A stretch of 64,000 nt of DNA, taken from NCBI RefSeq assembly GCF_014779555.2, contig NZ_CP094357.1, positions 2,604,001-2,668,000 on the forward strand, written 5' to 3'. Every line of letters starts with the position of its first letter. Within the stretch, counting starts at the first letter, position 1. The notes under the pieces were generated by a model. The model was not told the DNA's origin, searched no databases, and worked only from the letters and a program-made list of their open reading frames with translations. Below, one piece after another: positions 59,071 through 64,000 of this stretch. Origin of the DNA: Lysobacter capsici (GTDB lineage: Bacteria > Pseudomonadota > Gammaproteobacteria > Xanthomonadales > Xanthomonadaceae). Both the position numbers and the translations under genes were made by a program.

Positions 59071-61557
59071 ATGACTCGCAATCCGGCACGGCGCAGGCAT
59101 GACTTGGTTTCGGTGATGGGCGCGCGCGCGCGGCCGCTCGGCGCGGCGTTGACGTTCGCGCTCACCGTGGCCCTGGCCGCGGCGAGCGCGCAGGCCGTCA
59201 CGCCCGCGCGCGATCCGGTGCGCGAGGTCAACACCTTCATCGGCAGCAAGGACGACGGCAACACCTTTCCCGGCGCATCGGCGCCGTTCGGCCTGATCCA
59301 GGTCAGCCCGATCGGCGATCACTACACCGGCTGGCGCTACGACGATCCGAAGATCCGCGGCTTCGGCCATTCCTTCCTGTCCGGCGCCGGTTGCTGGGAG
59401 CAGGGCGGCCAGTTGTCGGTGTTGCCGACCACCGGCGAAATCGGGCCGGGCAAGCGTTTCGACACGAAGGAGTTCAAGTCCTTCGACCAGAAAAACTATG
59501 CATCGAGCTACAGCCACGACGGCGAAGTCGGCGAGGCGGGCTATTACAAGGTGCGTCTGACCGGCGAAGCCGGCGGCGACATCGAGGCCGAAGCGACCGC
59601 GCTGACGCGCGCGGCGGCCGAGCGCTACACGTTCCCCGCCGGAGCGAAGCAGGGCACGATCCTGGTCAACACCGGCCAGGCCAACGAGCGGCATATGGTG
59701 ATCGGCAGCACGGTCCAGGTGATCGGCGATCGCGCGGTCGAAGGCAGCATCACCACCAAGAGTTTCTGCGGAGGCCAGCAGTACACGACCTGGTACCGCA
59801 TGGAATTCGACCGGCCGTTCGCGAGCCACGGTACCTGGGACGAAACCGGCGGCCATCCCGGCGGCAGCAACAGCATGCAGGGCGACACGCGGCCGCACGG
59901 CGCGTGGTTCACTTTCGATACCGCCAAGGGGCGCGCGGTCACGGCGATCAGCGCGATCTCGCACGTCGACGCCGAAGGCGCGCGGCGTAATCTGCGCGAC
60001 GAGGCGATGAAGAACGGCAAGGCGCTGAGCTTCGATGCGATGCGCAAGCAGGCGCAGGCGGTTTGGCGCAAGGAACTCGATTCGGTGCGCGTCACCGGCG
60101 GCAGCGGCGACGACCGCACCGTGTTCTACACCGCGCTGTACCACTCGCTGCTGCAGCCGTTGACCGGCAGCGACAGCGACGGCCGTTATCGCGGCTACGA
60201 CACCCAGATCCACAAAGCCGAGGGCTGGACCTATTACGAGTATTTCTCGCTGTGGGACACCTACCGTTCGCAGAACCAGTTGCTGGCGATGCTGCGTCCG
60301 CAGCGCGCGCGCGACATCGCGAACTCGGTGCTGAAGATCCACGAGCAGAACGGTTGGCTGCCGCGCTGGGGCTATGCGAATTTCGACAGCAACGTGATGA
60401 CCGGCGACCCGGTCACGCCGTTCCTGGTCGATCTGTGGCGTTTCGGCGCGCTCGAAGGCCGCGAGCAGTCGGCGTATGCGGCCTTGCGCGAGAATGCGTA
60501 CGGCACGCCGCCGGCCTTGGTGCGCAGCCAGGGCCGCGCCGGCAATCCGAGTTATCTGAAGAACGGTTTCGTCCAGTACGACCGCGCGTTCCCGGCCAAG
60601 AGCATGGACGTGGACCCGCATCACGGCGGCTCGTCGACGCTCGAATACGCGCTGGCCGATTGCTCGCTGTCGCAGATGGCGCAGGCGCTGGGCCACAAGG
60701 ACGACGCGGCGACCTTGCGCGCGCGCGGCGGCAACTGGCGCAAGGTCTGGGACAGCGACGCCGTCGACGCCGAGCTGGGTTTCAAGGGCTTTCCGCGTCC
60801 GCGCCTGGACGACGGCGGCTTCTATTCGGAAACCGACGGCCGCTACAGCCCGCGTTCGCATCACGGCTTCCACGAAGGCACGGCCTGGCAATACCAGTGG
60901 CTGACCCAACAGGACGTGCCCGGCGTGGTCGCGGCGATGGGCGGCGCGGAACAGACCGGCAAGCGCCTGGATGCGTTCTTCGCTTACGACGCGCTGGTCG
61001 CCGATCCGCTCAACGCGGCGCGCAAGCAGTGGGTGGTCGGGCCGTACAGCTATTACAACCAGTACCGCTACAACCCCAATAACGAACCCGATCTGCACAG
61101 CCCGTGGATGTACACGCTGATCGGCCAGCCGTGGAAGACCGCGACCGTGCTGCGTTCGGCCCAGGCCTTGTTCACCAACGCGCCCAACGGCGTGACCGGC
61201 AACGACGATCTGGGCACGATGTCGGCCTGGTATCTGTTCAGTGCGATCGGCCTGTACCCGGCGGTGCCGGGCAGCGGCGAATTGCTGCTGCACACGCCGC
61301 GGTTCGAGAAGGTCGAATTGGACCTGGGGCAGGGCAAGACCTTGATCATCGAAGCGCCGGGCGCGGATGGGCGCGCGCTGCAGTACGTGCAGGGCGTGAG
61401 TTTCGACGGCAAGGCGCAGGACAAGGTCTGGCTGGATTGGTCGGCCTTGCGCGATGGCGGGCGTTTGCATTTCGCGCTGGACAAGAAGCCGGCGGTGGGT
61501 GGGTGGGGTACGCAGGCGGCGAGTCTGCCGGTGTCGGCGTGTGCGTCGGTGCAGTGA
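59071..61557 (+). CDS. GH92 alpha-1,2-mannosidase
   Basis: The 828-residue exported glycoside hydrolase removes alpha-mannose residues from high-mannose N-glycans. An Arg-rich N-region precedes the signal core (ALTFALTVALAAASAQA). GH92 hallmarks include NTFIGSKDDGNTFPGASAPFG (split near the metal site), the acid Glu602 in HEGTAWQYQW and the Asp pair 712-713 in GNDDLGTMSAW. Length is typical. AAAGG precedes the ATG. An in-frame ATG at 59116 is a possible alternative. Confidence 0.94.
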   Translation: MTRNPARRRHDLVSVMGARARPLGAALTFALTVALAAASAQAVTPARDPVREVNTFIGSKDDGNTFPGASAPFGLIQVSPIGDHYTGWRYDDPKIRGFGHSFLSGAGCWEQGGQLSVLPTTGEIGPGKRFDTKEFKSFDQKNYASSYSHDGEVGEAGYYKVRLTGEAGGDIEAEATALTRAAAERYTFPAGAKQGTILVNTGQANERHMVIGSTVQVIGDRAVEGSITTKSFCGGQQYTTWYRMEFDRPFASHGTWDETGGHPGGSNSMQGDTRPHGAWFTFDTAKGRAVTAISAISHVDAEGARRNLRDEAMKNGKALSFDAMRKQAQAVWRKELDSVRVTGGSGDDRTVFYTALYHSLLQPLTGSDSDGRYRGYDTQIHKAEGWTYYEYFSLWDTYRSQNQLLAMLRPQRARDIANSVLKIHEQNGWLPRWGYANFDSNVMTGDPVTPFLVDLWRFGALEGREQSAYAALRENAYGTPPALVRSQGRAGNPSYLKNGFVQYDRAFPAKSMDVDPHHGGSSTLEYALADCSLSQMAQALGHKDDAATLRARGGNWRKVWDSDAVDAELGFKGFPRPRLDDGGFYSETDGRYSPRSHHGFHEGTAWQYQWLTQQDVPGVVAAMGGAEQTGKRLDAFFAYDALVADPLNAARKQWVVGPYSYYNQYRYNPNNEPDLHSPWMYTLIGQPWKTATVLRSAQALFTNAPNGVTGNDDLGTMSAWYLFSAIGLYPAVPGSGELLLHTPRFEKVELDLGQGKTLIIEAPGADGRALQYVQGVSFDGKAQDKVWLDWSALRDGGRLHFALDKKPAVGGWGTQAASLPVSACASVQ

Positions 61558-61626
61558 GGCGATGACCATGACGGCGACCACAACCGCAACCACTAGCGTA
61601 ACTATCTTGCCGATAGCGTCGAATCT

Positions 61627-61743
61627 CCCAGGTCGTCATTCCCGCGAACGCGGGAATCCAGCGACTTTCGTGCAGATCGCGTCAAAGACACTGGATGCTC
61701 GGCTGACGCCGAGTAAAAGCGGAGCCCGCGTTCGCGGGAATGA
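61627..61743. repeat. REP-like composite element
   Basis: CGTCATTCCCGCGAACGCGGGAA (split palindrome, 61634-61656) and the inverse CGTTCGCGGGAATGACGG at 61729-61746 flank a spacer with GACACTGGATGCTCGGCTGACGCCGAG. It separates the GH92 and GH20 genes. Confidence 0.75.
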
Positions 61744-61791
61744 CGGCAGGAAGTGGCGCGGCTTTCCGAGCGCGAACGCTTCGGACAACCG

Positions 61792-64000
61792 ATGAAAATC
61801 ACTCTGGCGAAGCTGCGACTTTCGAAGCTGCGACTGGCCGTAACCGGCCTGGTCGGCGCGGCGATCGGTTTCGCGCCGCTGGCTCATGCCGCTGGCGACG
61901 TCGCCGGTGCGCAAGCCTCCACCGGTGCAACGCAAGCAGCGAGCACGCCCGAGCTGGTGCCACGCCCCGCCCAAGTCCACCGCGCCGACGGCGAATTCGT
62001 TCTCGACGCCAGCACCACGCTCTACGCCAACAACGCCGAGGCGCGCGCGGTCGCCGCGCTGTTCCGCGATGAACTCGCCCGCGTCCAGGGCCTGGAACTG
62101 AACCTGCGCAGCGGCGCGCCGCGCGCGCGTAAGCATCAGGTCGATCCCAGCGGCTACGTGCAATTCGTCGCCGAGCCGGTCGCGGCCGGCGCCAATGCGA
62201 AGGCGAACGAACGCTACACGCTGGATGTCACCGCCAACGGCATTCGCCTCGCCGGATCGCCGGCGGGCCTGTTCTACGGTTACCAGACCTTGCGCCAGCT
62301 GCTGCCGGCGACATCCGGCGAACGCGCGTTGCGGGTGCCGGCGCTCAGCATCGACGACCAGCCACGCTTCGTCTATCGCGGCATGCACCTGGATGTCGGC
62401 CGTCATCTGTACCCGGTCGATTTCATCAAGCGCTATCTCGACCTGATGGCGCGCTACAAGCTCAACACCTTCCATTGGCACCTGACCGAGGACCAGGGCT
62501 GGCGCATCGAGATCAAGCGCTATCCCAAGCTCACCAGCGTCGGTTCCAAGCGCAAGGAAACCGTGCTCGGCCGCAACATCGATCCCTACGTCGGCGACGG
62601 CAAGCCCTACGGCGGCTTCTACACCCAGGACCAAGTACGCGACGTGGTCGCGTATGCGCGCGCCCGCCACATCATGGTGATCCCGGAAATCGAGATGCCG
62701 GGGCATTCGCTCGCCGCCTTGTCCGCGTATCCCGAACTGGCCTGCACGCCCGGGCCGTTCGAGGTCGGCACCAATTGGGGCGTGTACGACGACATCTATT
62801 GCCCGTCGGAGGCAACCTTCAAGTTCCTGGAGAACGTGCTCGACGAAGTGGTCGCGCTGTTCCCCGCGCCCTACCTGCACGTCGGCGGCGACGAAGCGCC
62901 GAAGACGCGCTGGAAGAGCAGCGAGGTCGCGCAGGCGGTGATGCGCCGCGAGGGGCTGAAGGACGAGCACGAGCTGCAGAGCTATTTCATCCAGCGCATG
63001 GAGAAGTTCTTGCATTCGCGCGGCAAACGCATCATCGGCTGGGACGAAATCCTCGAAGGCGGCCTCGCCGCCGATGCGACGGTGATGTCCTGGCGCGGCG
63101 AAGCCGGCGGGATCGCGGCCGCGCAGCAGGGCCACGACGTGATCATGACCCCGACCCAGTGCTGCTATTTCGATTACGGCCAGGGCCCGGCCGAGCACGA
63201 GCAGTGGAACCTCGGCGGCGAACTGAGCCTGGACAAGGTCTACGCCTACGACCCGGTGCCCCAGGTGCTCGATGCGGCGCAGGCGCGGCATGTGCTGGGC
63301 GTGCAGGGCAATGTCTGGAGCGAATACCTCAAGACCCCAGCGATGGTCGAGTACATGGTGGTTCCGCGCATGCTCGCGCTGGCCGAGGTCGCGTGGACGC
63401 CGCAGGCCGATCGCGACTACGCCGATTTCCAGCATCGCCTGCGCGCGCAGTTGCCGCATCTGGATCGCGAACAGGTCGGTTATCGGATTTCCAAGCCGCT
63501 CGGTCTGGACGATGTCGTGCAGGTGCAGGAAAACGGCGAGCCCGCGCATTACACCCATCGCTACATACTGACGGCCTCCGCACCCGGCGCGAGCATCCAC
63601 TACACCGTCGACGGCAGCGAGCCCGACGAGCGCTCGCCGGTCTACCAAGGCCCGATCGAACTCGAGGTGCCGCTCGACGGCAGCCGCAGCCTGCGCACGA
63701 TCACCGTGCTCGAAAACGGTCGCCGTAGTGGGGTGCACAGCGCCAGCGTGCGTTATCGCAGCTATCGGCCGGCGACCGCGAAACCGAAACGCGCGAGCAT
63801 GGGACTGAGTTATCGCCTGTACGACGGCCTGTATTCGAGCCTGGACGAATTCGAACGGGCGGCCACGCCGCAGCAACGCGGCGCGGCCACCGACTTCGCG
63901 GTCGACCGCTTCGGCCGCAGCCGCCGCTTCGGCCTGCAGTACGAGGGCTATGTCGAAGTCCCGGCCGACGGCGTGTATCGCTTCGCGATCCAGGGCGACG
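61792..64000 (+). CDS. GH20 beta-N-acetylhexosaminidase (truncated by window end)
   Basis: At least 736 residues are visible, and the frame is open to the window edge. A signal peptide (LAVTGLVGAAIGFAPLAHA) is followed by the GH20b domain (about 55-190) and the catalytic barrel (FVYRGMHLDVGRHLYPVDF, NTFHWHLTEDQGWRIEIK). The catalytic pair is Asp367-Glu368 in HVGGDEAPKTRW. A chitobiase-type Fn3-like segment (YTVDGSEPDE, about 605) and the start of a PA14 module (about 665 on) follow. It releases GlcNAc from glycans or chitin fragments. Confidence 0.93.
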   Translation, partial: MKITLAKLRLSKLRLAVTGLVGAAIGFAPLAHAAGDVAGAQASTGATQAASTPELVPRPAQVHRADGEFVLDASTTLYANNAEARAVAALFRDELARVQGLELNLRSGAPRARKHQVDPSGYVQFVAEPVAAGANAKANERYTLDVTANGIRLAGSPAGLFYGYQTLRQLLPATSGERALRVPALSIDDQPRFVYRGMHLDVGRHLYPVDFIKRYLDLMARYKLNTFHWHLTEDQGWRIEIKRYPKLTSVGSKRKETVLGRNIDPYVGDGKPYGGFYTQDQVRDVVAYARARHIMVIPEIEMPGHSLAALSAYPELACTPGPFEVGTNWGVYDDIYCPSEATFKFLENVLDEVVALFPAPYLHVGGDEAPKTRWKSSEVAQAVMRREGLKDEHELQSYFIQRMEKFLHSRGKRIIGWDEILEGGLAADATVMSWRGEAGGIAAAQQGHDVIMTPTQCCYFDYGQGPAEHEQWNLGGELSLDKVYAYDPVPQVLDAAQARHVLGVQGNVWSEYLKTPAMVEYMVVPRMLALAEVAWTPQADRDYADFQHRLRAQLPHLDREQVGYRISKPLGLDDVVQVQENGEPAHYTHRYILTASAPGASIHYTVDGSEPDERSPVYQGPIELEVPLDGSRSLRTITVLENGRRSGVHSASVRYRSYRPATAKPKRASMGLSYRLYDGLYSSLDEFERAATPQQRGAATDFAVDRFGRSRRFGLQYEGYVEVPADGVYRFAIQGD

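Noticed and set aside
56010-61593. Long minus-strand frames opposite the TonB receptor and GH92 genes
   Set aside because: They are compositional shadows without protein-like motifs, while the plus-strand frames have clear families.

Overview
The window is high-GC DNA from a gammaproteobacterium of the Xanthomonadaceae, most probably Lysobacter or a close relative. This is inferred from gene order (smpB, ratA, rnfH, bamE, fur, recN, hrcA, grpE, dnaK, dnaJ, then dapB, carA, carB, greA, recJ), a Fur protein without cysteines, many secreted hydrolases and TonB-dependent receptors, and abundant palindromic and heptamer repeats between genes. No rRNA, tRNA, insertion sequence or CRISPR array was seen. 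One stable RNA, tmRNA (ssrA), is present.

Region by region. 1-4.3 kb: a Xre/RES toxin-antitoxin pair on the minus strand and two unknown exported or membrane-anchored proteins. 4.3-10.9 kb: a cobalamin riboswitch followed by six tightly overlapping genes: mmsA, an acyl-CoA dehydrogenase, an enoyl-CoA hydratase, a 3-hydroxyisobutyryl-CoA hydrolase, mmsB and queH. 10.9-17.6 kb (minus strand): a di-heme peroxidase, a TonB-dependent receptor with a hairpin over its ribosome-binding region, and a large secreted protein. 18-21 kb: a secreted subtilase, an M35 lysine-type metalloprotease and a Cys-rich exported peptide. 21.5-23.5 kb: ssrA, then a divergent repressor/Cro-like pair with operator-like palindromes. 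23.6-25.8 kb: a CHASE-PAS histidine kinase. 26.4-37.3 kb: housekeeping and heat-shock block with two recognisable sigma-32 promoters. 37.6-40.7 kb: a transglutaminase-like exported protein and two unknowns. 40.8-51.4 kb: dapB, carA, two unknown genes wedged before carB, greA and recJ. 51.6-53.2 kb: a lipase-like protein with a C-terminus resembling the recruitment domain of Xanthomonadales type IV secretion effectors. 53.3-64 kb: genes that look like an N-glycan scavenging locus (glycosylasparaginase, cutC, an unknown, TonB receptor, GH92 mannosidase, GH20 hexosaminidase cut by the window end).

The most interesting unit is the riboswitch operon. Its first five enzymes are those of distal valine catabolism, but the same five activities also make up the B12-independent propionate shunt described in Caenorhabditis elegans. 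The sixth gene, queH, is the cobalamin-independent replacement for the cobalamin-dependent epoxyqueuosine reductase QueG. A single cobalamin riboswitch in front of both suggests a 'life without B12' operon that is switched on when the cofactor is scarce. This is an inference from gene content and needs testing.
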